A stretch of DNA of 46,943 bases from an uncultured Veillonellaceae bacterium (GTDB lineage: Bacteria; Bacillota; Negativicutes; Selenomonadales; Selenomonadaceae): contig ONCF01000077.1 in the NCBI GenBank assembly GCA_900316275.1, forward strand, positions 1 to 46,943, given 5' to 3'. Both the position numbers and the translations under genes were made by a program. Shown here piece after piece: positions 1 to 6,897 of this stretch. The notes beneath the pieces were generated by a model. It made no database searches. It worked only from the letters and a program-made list of their open reading frames with translations, and had not been told where the DNA came from. The first letter of the stretch is position 1; every line of letters starts with the position of its first letter.

Positions 1-312
1 GAGGCCGTAGGAGAGAATCTGGAACGCATTGCCAAACGTATCGCTGGCCACAAGTGATTTGCCATTGGCTGCCATTTTCTCGGTAAGCCCGCTCGCGTCG
101 TAGCCCATCTGCTCAAAGCCGGCCATGAGGCTGCCCATGATGTCGAGACTGCCCTGGTAGCCGTACCAGTTGAGGATGAGGAACGCATACACCGCCGTGT
201 GGAGCATGACCTCTGTAAGATATTTTATCTTATCACCGGTAATCAGGTCAAGCGCTATTTTCACGCTGGCCTGCACCGTGGTGAGGATGAGCAGGAGCTT
301 CATCGCGGACAT
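1..312 (-). pseudogene. TrbL/VirB6-like conjugal transfer fragment, runs off window
   Basis: Reading leftwards from about 312, an open frame continues to the window edge. It encodes a hydrophobic stretch starting MSAMKLLLILTT, followed by the segments LITGDKIKYLTEVML, FLILNWYGYQGS and SLMAGFEQMGYDASG. The NWYG and GFEQMG pattern resembles the N-terminal membrane region of TrbL/VirB6 proteins of P-type conjugation systems, which form the inner-membrane channel. No good ribosome site precedes the ATGs at 312 or 303, and the upstream codons belong to a TrbJ-like leader in another frame. This looks like a deletion product of a conjugative element. The family call is from memory of motifs and is moderate. 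Confidence 0.45.
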
Positions 313-490
313 CGAGGATTGCCGCCGTCTTGATGGCCGTCTGTATGGCCTGCTCGATGTTCTTTTCATCCCAGACCGCGATGGCAGCCTCGGCCTTTGG
401 CTGCATCGGGAGCACTGGGGCAAATGCCAGCGTCAGACCAAGGCAGAGCCCCGCCGTAATGGCGCGCTGCTTCTTTTTTGTCAGTATCAT
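248..490 (-). pseudogene. TrbJ-like N-terminal fragment (signal peptide plus ~40 residues)
   Basis: An 80-codon frame starts at an ATG preceded by AAAGGAG about 10 nt away, so translation initiation is credible. It has a basic N-terminus (ILTKKKQR), a hydrophobic core and a signal-peptidase-like AEA site, followed by AAIAVWDEKNIEQAIQTAI. The last piece is typical of the mature N-terminus of TrbJ/VirB5-like pilus-associated proteins. After about residue 60 the frame becomes meaningless and stops, while the next frame carries TrbL-like sequence. The simplest reading is that a deletion fused the start of trbJ to the inside of trbL, leaving a non-functional remnant. Confidence 0.45.
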
Positions 491-622
491 AGTACCCTCT
501 CCTTTGCTCGTTTCTATTTTTCCTGTCCATTATGGGCAGTTTTTCTTCACATTAACTGCAGGATAGCATGGAGAGGCCATTTTTTTTTCTTTTGTTCTTG
601 CAGGGGCATCCATAATCTGCGC

Positions 623-650
623 AAAAAAAGAAGCACCGCATAGGTGCTTC
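623..650 (-). terminator. Rho-independent terminator after the Rpn-like fragment
   Basis: On the minus strand GAAGCACC-TATGC-GGTGCTTC is followed at once by seven T. The 8-bp perfect stem sits 19 nt beyond the stop codon of the fragment at 669-959. Confidence 0.8.
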
Positions 651-668
651 CTGTTGTCTCTGCATATG

Positions 669-959
669 TTACTGTATAGGCTGCAGGTTGCGCGACTGCA
701 GGAACGCGATGATTTTCTCTGCCGTCCAGCCGAGAACCTCCTGTATGTCGCTGACCGTCCTGCCCTTGTCCTGCATGCGGAGCACCATGTTCTCCTCTGC
801 TTCCTGAAAGCCTTCCGTGTGGCCTTCAGCACGCCCTTCGTTGTACCCCCGAATCACACCGTCGTTGACCAGTTTTTCCATTGCTTCACACATCGTACTC
901 ACCACTGTGTTGTTGGACTTCAAATAACTGGCACGCTCGGCCAGTTCCCTGTAATACAT
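669..959 (-). pseudogene. C-terminal remnant of an Rpn-family (PD-(D/E)XK) recombination-promoting nuclease/transposase-like protein
   Basis: The 96-residue product starts MYYRELAERASYLKSNN, continues with STMCEAMEKLVNDG, and then has a charged tract with GRAEGHTEG. The end, GRTVSDIQEVLGWTAEKI, looks like a small helix-turn-helix-like tail. This is the layout of the C-terminus of Rpn/PDDEXK proteins common in Firmicutes. The catalytic N-terminal nuclease domain is missing, and the ATG has only a weak GGAAG two bases upstream. It is either a decayed gene or a stand-alone C-terminal product. It is followed by its own terminator. Confidence 0.5.
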
Positions 960-1233
960 GTCTTCCGGCTTTTATTATAGCTTTCGCGTACCTATATTAT
1001 ACTATGGAGCCCCCGCGATAGCAAAGGATACTGCTCGCAAAGCCCCGCCACCTGCGGCATGACCTTTCTCTCTTCCTCGCTCATGCAGCCGTGCCAGCCC
1101 ATTTCTGTGACGAACGATTCCTGTCCTCCATCACATCAACCAGCCGGGATTACTAAACAGGTCTGCTTGAGGTTTACACCATATTGGTGTATTATGATTA
1201 TAGGTAATGATATTTCTTTTTTAACAAAAAATA
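960..1233. other. Intergenic stretch with decayed coding-like sequence
   Basis: No intact gene is seen. On the minus strand a 36-codon frame (about 1102 to 992, beginning MGWHGCMSEEERK) is open for a few more codons upstream without a start. It reads like protein rather than chance sequence, but I do not recognise it. An AT-rich TATAAT-like sequence on the minus strand near 990-1005 could serve the fragment at 669-959. The rest, to the trmD terminator, shows nothing recognisable. Confidence 0.25.
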
Positions 1234-1269
1234 GCTGTAGCAACAGCGAATTACCCCTGTTGCTACAGC
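1234..1269 (-). terminator. Terminator of the ylxM-trmD operon
   Basis: A 13-bp perfect stem, GCTGTAGCAACAG / CTGTTGCTACAGC, has a 10-nt loop. On the minus strand it is followed by TATTTTTTG and lies 18 nt past the trmD stop. The plus strand also has five T after the stem, so it could act in both directions. Confidence 0.9.
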
Positions 1270-1287
1270 CTTTTTGCATCTAAAGTA

Positions 1288-2040
1288 TTATATACCGCTA
1301 TTCTTCTCTGCCGCCTGCTGCGCGAGTATGACGCGGTCGGCGGGGGTGAGCGGGTATTGGGCCAGGAGGTCGGGACGATACTTTGCCGTCATGCGCAGGG
1401 ACTGCGCGTGGCGCCACTCGCGGATGCGCGCGTGGTCGCCGGAGAGCAGTACCTCCGGCACCTCCTGTCCCTCGAACTCACGCGGGCGGGTGTACTGTGG
1501 GAACTCCAGCAGGCCGTCGTAGAACGAGTCTGTGGGCGCAGAGGTCGCGTCGCCGAGCACGCCCGGCAGCATACGCGAGACCGCGTCCGTGATGACCATG
1601 GCCGGCAGTTCGCCGCCCGTGAGCACGTAGTCACCGATGGAGATAGCCTCGTCCGCAAGCGAATAGATGCGTGCGTCGAAGCCCTCGTAGTGACCGCAGA
1701 TAAAAACGAGCTGCTCGTACTGCGCGAGCTCACGTGCCTTGGCCTGCGTGAACGTAGGCCCCGAGGGGTCCATGATGAGCACGCGGCGGCTAGCGGCGAA
1801 AGCCGCCGTATCGGCCAGCACCGCCCTCACGGCGCGTGTGAGCGGCTCCGGCTTCAGCACCATGCCTGCGCCGCCGCCAAAAGGCGAGTCGTCGACATGC
1901 TTGTGCTTGTCAAAGGAGTAATCGCGGAAGTTCGTGAAATGAATATCAAGAATCCGGTTGTCCACGGCCCGTTTCGTGATGCTGTCGCCAAACGGCCCCG
2001 CAAACATCTCGGGAAACAGCGTAATCATATCGATGCGCAC
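1288..2040 (-). CDS. trmD: tRNA (guanine-N1)-methyltransferase TrmD
   Basis: TrmD uses S-adenosylmethionine to methylate G37 (position N1) of tRNAs that read CNN codons, which prevents +1 frameshifting. The 250-residue protein has the family's N-terminus MRIDMITLFPEMF, the GGGAGMVLKPEP segment, the trefoil-knot SAM-binding loop seen as IGDYVLTGGELPA, and the DSFYDGLLEFPQYTRP tail segment. Length is normal. It is the last gene of the operon, 27 nt after rimM, and a strong hairpin follows. In many bacteria rplS (L19) comes next; here it does not, and degraded accessory DNA begins instead. Confidence 0.97.
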   Translation of the reverse strand: MRIDMITLFPEMFAGPFGDSITKRAVDNRILDIHFTNFRDYSFDKHKHVDDSPFGGGAGMVLKPEPLTRAVRAVLADTAAFAASRRVLIMDPSGPTFTQAKARELAQYEQLVFICGHYEGFDARIYSLADEAISIGDYVLTGGELPAMVITDAVSRMLPGVLGDATSAPTDSFYDGLLEFPQYTRPREFEGQEVPEVLLSGDHARIREWRHAQSLRMTAKYRPDLLAQYPLTPADRVILAQQAAEKNSGI

Positions 2041-2067
2041 CGCCGCGCCTCCTTTCTTCTCCCTAGC

Positions 2068-2658
2068 TTACTCGCCGCGCTGCGTGCCGTCCTCGACAGT
2101 CTCCGGCAGGTCGACGACCATGCGGCCGCCCGGCACGTCGATGAGCTTCACCACGACCTTCAGTGCCGGGATGAGCAGTTCGCGGCCATCGGGACGGTGC
2201 GTGACGTAGACATCGTTCGAGCCCGTATGCAGAATGTTCTCCACCTGCCCGAGCGGCTCGCCCTGCGCACTTTCCACGTTGAGCCCGAGGATGTCGAACT
2301 CATAGTAGCGCCCCTCGGGGAGCGGCATGGCCTCACTGCGCGCCACCGTGAGGTAGCGGTTCGTAAGTTGCATGGCCTGCTCGCGCACGGGGTACTCGCG
2401 AAACTTCAGGATGACGAACTGTTTGTGGTAACGGCAGCTCACGATATGCAGCAGCTCGTCGCCCACCATGACCTCGCGCATGTCCTTGAAGCGCTCGGGG
2501 AAGTCCGTCATGGGGATAATGCGCAGCTCGCCCTGGATGCCGTGTGCCGCACCGACTTTGCCGATAACGACGCGGTCTTTGCCCGGTTTCGCGGCAACTT
2601 TGGCCGCCTTGCGCGCGAGTTTCTGCGCCTTAGCTGCGGATGGCGATAACCTTGTCAT
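2068..2658 (-). CDS. rimM: 16S rRNA processing protein RimM
   Basis: RimM binds ribosomal protein S19 and helps mature the head of the 30S subunit. The RimM N-domain begins VIGKVGAAHGIQGELR at about residue 31, and the C-terminal PRC-barrel carries YYEFDILGLNVE and GELLIPAL-like elements ending in VVDLPE. The annotated ATG gives an extra basic, alanine/lysine-rich N-terminus of about 28 residues that overlaps the end of ylqD by 29 nt. There is no clear alternative start right before VIGKV, so this extension may be real. It is translated between ylqD and trmD in the same operon. Confidence 0.93.
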   Translation of the reverse strand: MTRLSPSAAKAQKLARKAAKVAAKPGKDRVVIGKVGAAHGIQGELRIIPMTDFPERFKDMREVMVGDELLHIVSCRYHKQFVILKFREYPVREQAMQLTNRYLTVARSEAMPLPEGRYYEFDILGLNVESAQGEPLGQVENILHTGSNDVYVTHRPDGRELLIPALKVVVKLIDVPGGRMVVDLPETVEDGTQRGE

Positions 2659-3052
2659 CTTCTACGAGAATCTCCACATTCATGATTTCGCGCATGTCGT
2701 CGCCGACGTGCACCTCGACCTGATGCTCGAGCTGCCCCTGCACGATTTCCGCGCCGAGCGCGAGGCCCTCGGTCTGCTCCTTGCGCTGCAGAGCCTCCTC
2801 GCGGTACTGCATGCGCTTGCCGCGCTCCTCCGCGAAATGCTGGCGGATGGCGCTGAGGCGGTTGATATCCTCCGGCGTCGGCTCCTGCGTGTCATTCTCC
2901 TGCAGCACGCGCTTCTCCTGGATGTTAATCTGCTGCACCTCGAGCTCGGCGCGCTTGATGCCATCTTCGAGGTCGCTCAGGATTTTGTTCTTGAGCTTCT
3001 CGGTCAGCTTGGCCTTGATGGTGACAGGCACCTTGAGTGAAATGGAATCCAT
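2630..3052 (-). CDS. ylqD: YlqD family protein
   Basis: This is a 140-residue soluble protein. The N-terminus is MDSISLKVPVTIKAKLTE, the middle is a long, highly charged helix predicted to form a coiled coil (about residues 18-95, with LEDGIKRAELEVQQI and KRMQYREEALQRKEQ), and the C-terminus is a small beta-rich segment (VEVHVGDDMREIMNVE). This matches the YlqD family, which in Bacillus sits in the same place between the KH protein and rimM. Its biochemical role is unknown; the location suggests ribosome biogenesis. An intrinsic hairpin separates it from khpA, so it may be expressed at a lower level than rpsP-khpA. Confidence 0.85.
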   Translation of the reverse strand: MDSISLKVPVTIKAKLTEKLKNKILSDLEDGIKRAELEVQQINIQEKRVLQENDTQEPTPEDINRLSAIRQHFAEERGKRMQYREEALQRKEQTEGLALGAEIVQGQLEHQVEVHVGDDMREIMNVEILVEDDKVIAIRS

Positions 3053-3087
3053 TGTGCTAATCCTCTCTTTTTTACGGGCTCCTCCGC

Positions 3088-3119
3088 AAAAAAGCGCCAG
3101 CCCGTATCTGGGCTGGCGC
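3088..3119 (-). terminator. Internal terminator/attenuator between khpA and ylqD
   Basis: On the minus strand GCGCCAGCCC-AGATAC-GGGCTGGCGC is followed by six T. The 10-bp GC-rich stem lies in the 87-nt gap between the khpA stop and the ylqD start, inside the operon. It should stop a share of transcripts after rpsP-khpA. Confidence 0.85.
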
Positions 3120-3139
3120 CTTTATCGGGGATGATTCCC

Positions 3140-3367
3140 TTAGATAATCTCAACTGTGACTCGCTTGTTGGTCCGGACGGCTGCAGCCTTGACCACCGTG
3201 CGAATAGCTTTCGCAATCCGTCCCTGGCGGCCGATGACCTTGCCCATGTCGTCCTCGGCGACGTGCAGTTCCACGCTGATGTGGTGCTCGTCCTCCTTGG
3301 CCGTAGTGACGACGGCCTCCGGATGATCAACAAGTGCCCTGGCGATTACAGCAACGAGTTCTTGCAT
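3140..3367 (-). CDS. khpA: KH-domain RNA-binding protein KhpA (YlqC)
   Basis: The 75-residue protein consists of one KH domain with the RNA-gripping loop GKVIGRQGRIAKAIR. KhpA pairs with KhpB (Jag) in Firmicutes, binds RNA broadly and affects cell size and division. It follows rpsP by 17 nt, the usual place. The start is the ATG of MQELVAVIARALVDHPEAV, with GGGAGGGA upstream. Nothing is unusual in length or composition. Confidence 0.95.
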   Translation of the reverse strand: MQELVAVIARALVDHPEAVVTTAKEDEHHISVELHVAEDDMGKVIGRQGRIAKAIRTVVKAAAVRTNKRVTVEII

Positions 3368-3384
3368 GCTGGTCCCTCCCGGGC

Positions 3385-3654
3385 TTAGTGCTTCTTGCTC
3401 TCGGCAAACTTGGCCATGATGCCCTGCTTGCTCAGGAGATTCTTCACGGTGTCAGTCGGCTGAGCACCCTTGCTCATCCAATCCAGAACTTTATCCTCGT
3501 CAACGTTGACCACAGCGGGGTCCTGGGACGGATCGTAGTTACCGAGAATCTCGATGAAACGACCATCACGCGGAGCGCGGGAGTCAGCGACAACAATGCG
3601 ATAGAACGGATTCTTCTTTGCACCCAGACGGTTCAGACGAATCTTTACTGCCAT
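3385..3654 (-). CDS. rpsP: 30S ribosomal protein S16
   Basis: This is an assembly protein of the 30S subunit body. The 89-residue form begins [20 protein letters not shown], the hallmark S16 N-terminus, followed by [20 protein letters not shown]. An in-frame ATG two codons upstream (3660) exists, but AAAGGTGG lies only 3 nt before it and 9 nt before the ATG at 3654, so 3654 is chosen. A good promoter lies just upstream in addition to read-through from ffh. Confidence 0.97.
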   Translation of the reverse strand: MAVKIRLNRLGAKKNPFYRIVVADSRAPRDGRFIEILGNYDPSQDPAVVNVDEDKVLDWMSKGAQPTDTVKNLLSKQGIMAKFAESKKH

Positions 3655-3696
3655 GCACATTCACCACCTTTCGTTGCGGAACGCATACCTCGTTAT

Positions 3697-3725
3697 AATA
3701 TAGCGGATAGCCGCCGCATTGTCAA
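3697..3725 (-). promoter_or_regulatory. Sigma-A type promoter for rpsP
   Basis: On the minus strand TTGACA (3725-3720), a 17-bp spacer and TATATT (3702-3697) lie in the 96-nt gap between ffh and rpsP. This would give the ribosomal protein its own transcript. Confidence 0.7.
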
Positions 3726-3756
3726 TATATAAAGGAGTTAATCCTCAATACCGAAT

Positions 3757-5151
3757 TTAGAACGGAAGCTTGGGAAAGCCCATGCCTCCGCCGAGTTTGC
3801 CGAGGGCGCCGAGGCCGGGGAAACCGCCCTTCTTGCCCTGCATCTTTTTCATTTTCTTCATCATCTTGCGCATTTCGCCAAACTGCTTGAGCAGCTTGTT
3901 AACGTCCTGCACGCGCGTGCCGGAGCCGAGCGCGATGCGCTTGCGGCGGCTGCCGTTGATGATGGAGATATCGGCGCGTTCCTGCGGCGTCATCGACTTG
4001 ATGATGGCCTCAATCTGGCGCACTTCCTTGCCGTCGAGGTCGATATCCTGCCCCTCGAGCTGCTTTTTCAGCCCGCCCATGCCCGGAATCATGCCGAGGA
4101 TGGACTCCAGTGAGCCGAGTTTTTTGACCTGCTGCATCTGGCTGAGGAAATCGTCGAGCGTGAACTCGTCCTTGCGCAGCTTACGCTCCATCTTCTTGGC
4201 CTCGGCGAGGTCAAAATTCTCCTGCGCCTTCTCCACGAGGGAAAGCACATCGCCCATGCCGAGGATGCGCGAAGCCATACGGTCGGGGTGGAACGGCTCG
4301 AGTGCCTCGAGCTTCTCACCCATACCAACGAACTTGATAGGCACACCCGTGACGGCCTTGATGGAAAGCGCCGCACCGCCGCGGGCATCGCCGTCCAGCT
4401 TCGTCATCACGACGCCGTCGAGGCCGAGGTTGTCGTTGAACGCCTGCGCGACGTTCACGGACTCCTGACCGGTCATCGCGTCGACGACGAGCAGGATTTC
4501 GTGTGGCCGCACAGCGCCCTTGATGTCGCGCAGCTCCTGCATGAGCTTTGCGTCAATCTGCAAGCGACCGGCCGTATCAATGATGACGACGTCGTTCGCG
4601 TGCGACTGACTATAGGGGATGGCCTGCTGCGCGATGGTCACAGCATCCGCGCCCTGTGGCATCGTGAACACCGGCAGGTCGAGCTGCTCGCCCACAACCT
4701 GCAGCTGCTTGACGGCGGCGGGACGGTAGATATCAGCGGCCACGAGCAACGGGCGCTTGCCCTGTTTTTTCAGTGCGAGGCCGAGCTTGCCTGCCGACGT
4801 CGTTTTACCGGCGCCCTGCAGACCGACCATCATGACAATCGTCGGCGGCTGCGCGCTCATCGTAATGCGGCTCTGCGTGCCGCCCATGAGCTGCGTGAGC
4901 TCCTCATCGACGATTTTGATAACGACCTGGGCCGGTGTCAGCGTCTCGAGCACGTTCTGCCCGACTGCGCGCTCCTTGACCGTCTTAACGAACTGCTTGA
5001 CGACCTTGAAATTGACATCGGCCTCGAGGAGCGCCATACGCACCTCGCGCATGGCCTCGTTGACATCATCCTCCGTCAGTTTGCCATGGCCGCGCAGTTT
5101 CTTGAACGTCGTCTGCAGGCGGTCGGATAAGCTTTCAAAAATCAACGTCAT
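3757..5151 (-). CDS. ffh: Signal recognition particle protein Ffh
   Basis: This GTPase binds 4.5S/SRP RNA and signal sequences and delivers ribosomes to FtsY. The N domain covers about residues 1-90. The G domain shows the P-loop GLQGAGKTTSAGKL, DTAGRLQ, and TKLDGDARGGAALS (G4/G5). The methionine-rich M domain (about 300-430) contains the ERADISIINGSRRKRIALGSG-type RNA-binding helices, and a Gly/Met-rich tail ends at 464. Its ATG overlaps the ylxM stop as ATGA, so the two are translationally coupled, as in many Firmicutes. Confidence 0.97.
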   Translation of the reverse strand: MTLIFESLSDRLQTTFKKLRGHGKLTEDDVNEAMREVRMALLEADVNFKVVKQFVKTVKERAVGQNVLETLTPAQVVIKIVDEELTQLMGGTQSRITMSAQPPTIVMMVGLQGAGKTTSAGKLGLALKKQGKRPLLVAADIYRPAAVKQLQVVGEQLDLPVFTMPQGADAVTIAQQAIPYSQSHANDVVIIDTAGRLQIDAKLMQELRDIKGAVRPHEILLVVDAMTGQESVNVAQAFNDNLGLDGVVMTKLDGDARGGAALSIKAVTGVPIKFVGMGEKLEALEPFHPDRMASRILGMGDVLSLVEKAQENFDLAEAKKMERKLRKDEFTLDDFLSQMQQVKKLGSLESILGMIPGMGGLKKQLEGQDIDLDGKEVRQIEAIIKSMTPQERADISIINGSRRKRIALGSGTRVQDVNKLLKQFGEMRKMMKKMKKMQGKKGGFPGLGALGKLGGGMGFPKLPF

Positions 5152-5501
5152 ACCTCCCGGCCGGGGCCCATGAGCGGTGCCAGCCGTGCCAGCACCGTAT
5201 CGACCGCCCGGCTGTTCTCCGGTGTGCGCAGGTCCCGCACCGCCTCGGCGATGCCCTGCAGCTCCTCCCGCTCGGCCGCATAGCGCGCCACGAGACCGAG
5301 TTTTGCCTCATAGCCCTCCATAGCCTGCGTCGAACGGTGGATATTATCGTAGACGGCCTGCCGCGAGATGCCGAGCGCCTCGCCGATTTCGGAGAGGGAA
5401 AAATCCTCATCGAGGTGCAGCCGCAGGCAGGCCTGCTGTTTCTCCGTGAGCAAAGCCCCGTAAAAGCTGAACAGTGCGGTCAAATACCAGAATCGCTCCA
5501 T
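5148..5501 (-). CDS. ylxM: YlxM family helix-turn-helix protein (SRP-associated)
   Basis: The 117-residue protein begins MERFWYLTALFSFYGALLTEKQ and contains a sigma-70 region-4-like helix-turn-helix (FSLSEIGEALGISRQAVYDN), the signature of UPF0122/YlxM. YlxM modulates SRP function in streptococci and sits directly before ffh. The ATG at 5501 has GGAGG seven bases upstream; the longer frame reaching 5576 has no ribosome site and would run into the promoter. The stop overlaps the ffh ATG. Confidence 0.92.
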   Translation of the reverse strand: MERFWYLTALFSFYGALLTEKQQACLRLHLDEDFSLSEIGEALGISRQAVYDNIHRSTQAMEGYEAKLGLVARYAAEREELQGIAEAVRDLRTPENSRAVDTVLARLAPLMGPGREV

Positions 5502-5581
5502 GCTCACGCCTCCACGCGGAACCGTTGGTTTATAACCGGTTCCCAACTTGCTTTGCCAAGTAGAAATGCTTGACAAAAGGT

Positions 5582-5610
5582 ATTATAACGAAGCACTGCT
5601 CTACTGTCAA
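5582..5610 (-). promoter_or_regulatory. Perfect consensus promoter of the ylxM-ffh operon
   Basis: On the minus strand TTGACA (5610-5605), exactly 17 bp and TATAAT (5587-5582) match the sigma-A consensus at every position. CTTGACA/TGTCAAG copies at 5569-5575 and 5605-5611 form an inverted repeat around the -10 region, a possible operator. Confidence 0.85.
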
Positions 5611-5657
5611 GGTTTTTTACTTGTCAGCTGGCAAAATTTTACTGCTGACAAAGTGAA

Positions 5658-5700
5658 TGTGTCGCGAGTCACACAATCACGGACAGATTTGTACTATAAT
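5658..5700 (+). promoter_or_regulatory. Promoter with CRP/FNR-family site for the hemerythrin-PAS gene
   Basis: TGTGT-CGCGAG-TCACA (5658-5673) is a near-perfect CRP-type dyad (TGTGA-N6-TCACA). A TATAAT -10 box is at 5695-5700 and there is no good -35 hexamer. With a start about 7 nt after the -10, the dyad centre is near -41.5, the classic class II activator position. Confidence 0.55.
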
Positions 5701-5778
5701 ACGGTTGATAATGTTTTGCATCACCATGGCCGCCAAGTAAAAAGCAGCCATATCATATGAAAGAAGGAGCCAGAATCT

Positions 5779-6732
5779 ATGCCAGAAATCCGCTACAACG
5801 CCGACGTCGCCGCCCTGCCTGCGGGGCATCCGCTGCGCCTCATGCAGGACGAAAACAAAAACATTGCCGCGCTGCTCGACACGCTCACGCCGCTGGCCGC
5901 GGGCGACGACACAGCCGCCGTGCTCGCGCAGCTGCGCACGTGCTACCAGCTCTACAGCCACTACGGCAAGAAGGACACCGTACTCGTGCCCGTGCTCTAC
6001 ACCTACGGCGTCACGGGGCCGGGGCAGATCATGTGGCAGGCCGACGACGAAATCAAGGACGAGCTCAGTGCCCTCTGCCGCCCGCTGCAGGAGGATGCGG
6101 AGAACCTGCCGCTCTACCGCGGAAGCATTGCCACGCTGCTGCAGCAGATCCGTGCCATGATTGCCAAGGAGGAGCAGATTGTCGCGAACCAGTGTCTGCG
6201 TTTCTTTACGGACGAGCAGTGGTACCAGATTTATGGTGACTTCCAGGAGTTCGCGCCGGCCTTTGGTGTGGAACAGACCAGCTGGGCACCCGCCGAGACC
6301 TGGCTCGCGGCGCAGGCGGCCGCTATCAACACAGGTGAGCTGTTAGCCAGCAAAATCACGCTGCCCACAGGCGAATGCACGCTCGGTGAGCTCCGCCATA
6401 TCCTCGCGCTGCTGCCGCTCGACATCACGTTTATCGACGCCGCTAATCACCTGCGCTTCTTCGTCAACGAGGGACACGTCTTCGACCGGCCCAAGGTCGT
6501 GCTCGGACAGGACGTCATGAACTGCCACCCGCCCCGCATCATCCCCGTCGTGGAAAACCTCCTCGCCGATTTCCGTGCGCACAAGCGCGACCACATGACC
6601 GTGGCGCACCGCATCAAGGGCCGCCCGGTCATGGTCACCTACCGCGCCGTCTACAATGCGGCAGGTGACTACATTGGCACCGTGGAGTTCGTACAGGACT
6701 GTCAGGACATCCTCGACCAGTTCCGCGCCTGA
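5779..6732 (+). CDS. Hemerythrin-like plus PAS domain protein (DUF438 family architecture without DUF438)
   Basis: The 317-residue soluble protein has an N-terminal HHE-type four-helix region (about 14-150; AGHPLRLMQDENKNI, SHYGKKDTVLVP, GPGQIMWQADDEI, AKEEQIVANQ). This is followed by a PAS domain (about 190-315; LPLDITFIDAANHLRFF, VLGQDVMNCHPP, GTVEFVQDCQDI). The same order occurs in DUF438 proteins, but here the leading DUF438 domain is absent and the usual iron-ligand Glu in the HYxRKE segment is Asp. A role in sensing oxygen, NO or redox state, or in iron-sulfur repair, is plausible but inferred. The start has GGAG 9 nt upstream. It is monocistronic, with an activator-type site in front and a terminator behind. 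Confidence 0.8.
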   Translation: MPEIRYNADVAALPAGHPLRLMQDENKNIAALLDTLTPLAAGDDTAAVLAQLRTCYQLYSHYGKKDTVLVPVLYTYGVTGPGQIMWQADDEIKDELSALCRPLQEDAENLPLYRGSIATLLQQIRAMIAKEEQIVANQCLRFFTDEQWYQIYGDFQEFAPAFGVEQTSWAPAETWLAAQAAAINTGELLASKITLPTGECTLGELRHILALLPLDITFIDAANHLRFFVNEGHVFDRPKVVLGQDVMNCHPPRIIPVVENLLADFRAHKRDHMTVAHRIKGRPVMVTYRAVYNAAGDYIGTVEFVQDCQDILDQFRA

Positions 6733-6758
6733 TACAGCAGTAAAAACAGCATACAAAC

Positions 6759-6795
6759 AAACGGCAGGCGCCGTCATGATGCCTGCCGTTTTGCT
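6759..6795 (+). terminator. Terminator of the hemerythrin-PAS gene
   Basis: AAACGGCAGGC / GCCTGCCGTTT forms an 11-bp stem with an 11-nt loop, 26 nt after the stop. The stem's own A/T arm supplies the U-tract. Confidence 0.75.
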
Positions 6796-6897
6796 GTCAA
6801 TATCATCGTTAAGCAGTAAAGCCTCCTGCATTCGCCAGATCCTCTTGAGCGCTCCGGCTGCGTGGGCTCGGTATCTTTACTGGTACTCCTACGTTGC

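Noticed and set aside
1357..2649. Long plus-strand open frame opposite trmD and rimM
   Set aside because: It is antisense to two well-supported genes, Arg/His/Leu-rich in the way of GC-rich shadow frames, with no ribosome site. The same holds for long opposite frames at 12779-14065, 14164-15339, 15203-16717, 25770-28031 and 36884-38125.
5502..5576. Longer N-terminus for YlxM
   Set aside because: The family starts at MERFWYL, and the ATG at 5501 has GGAGG at ideal spacing; the upstream ATG lies next to the -10 box.
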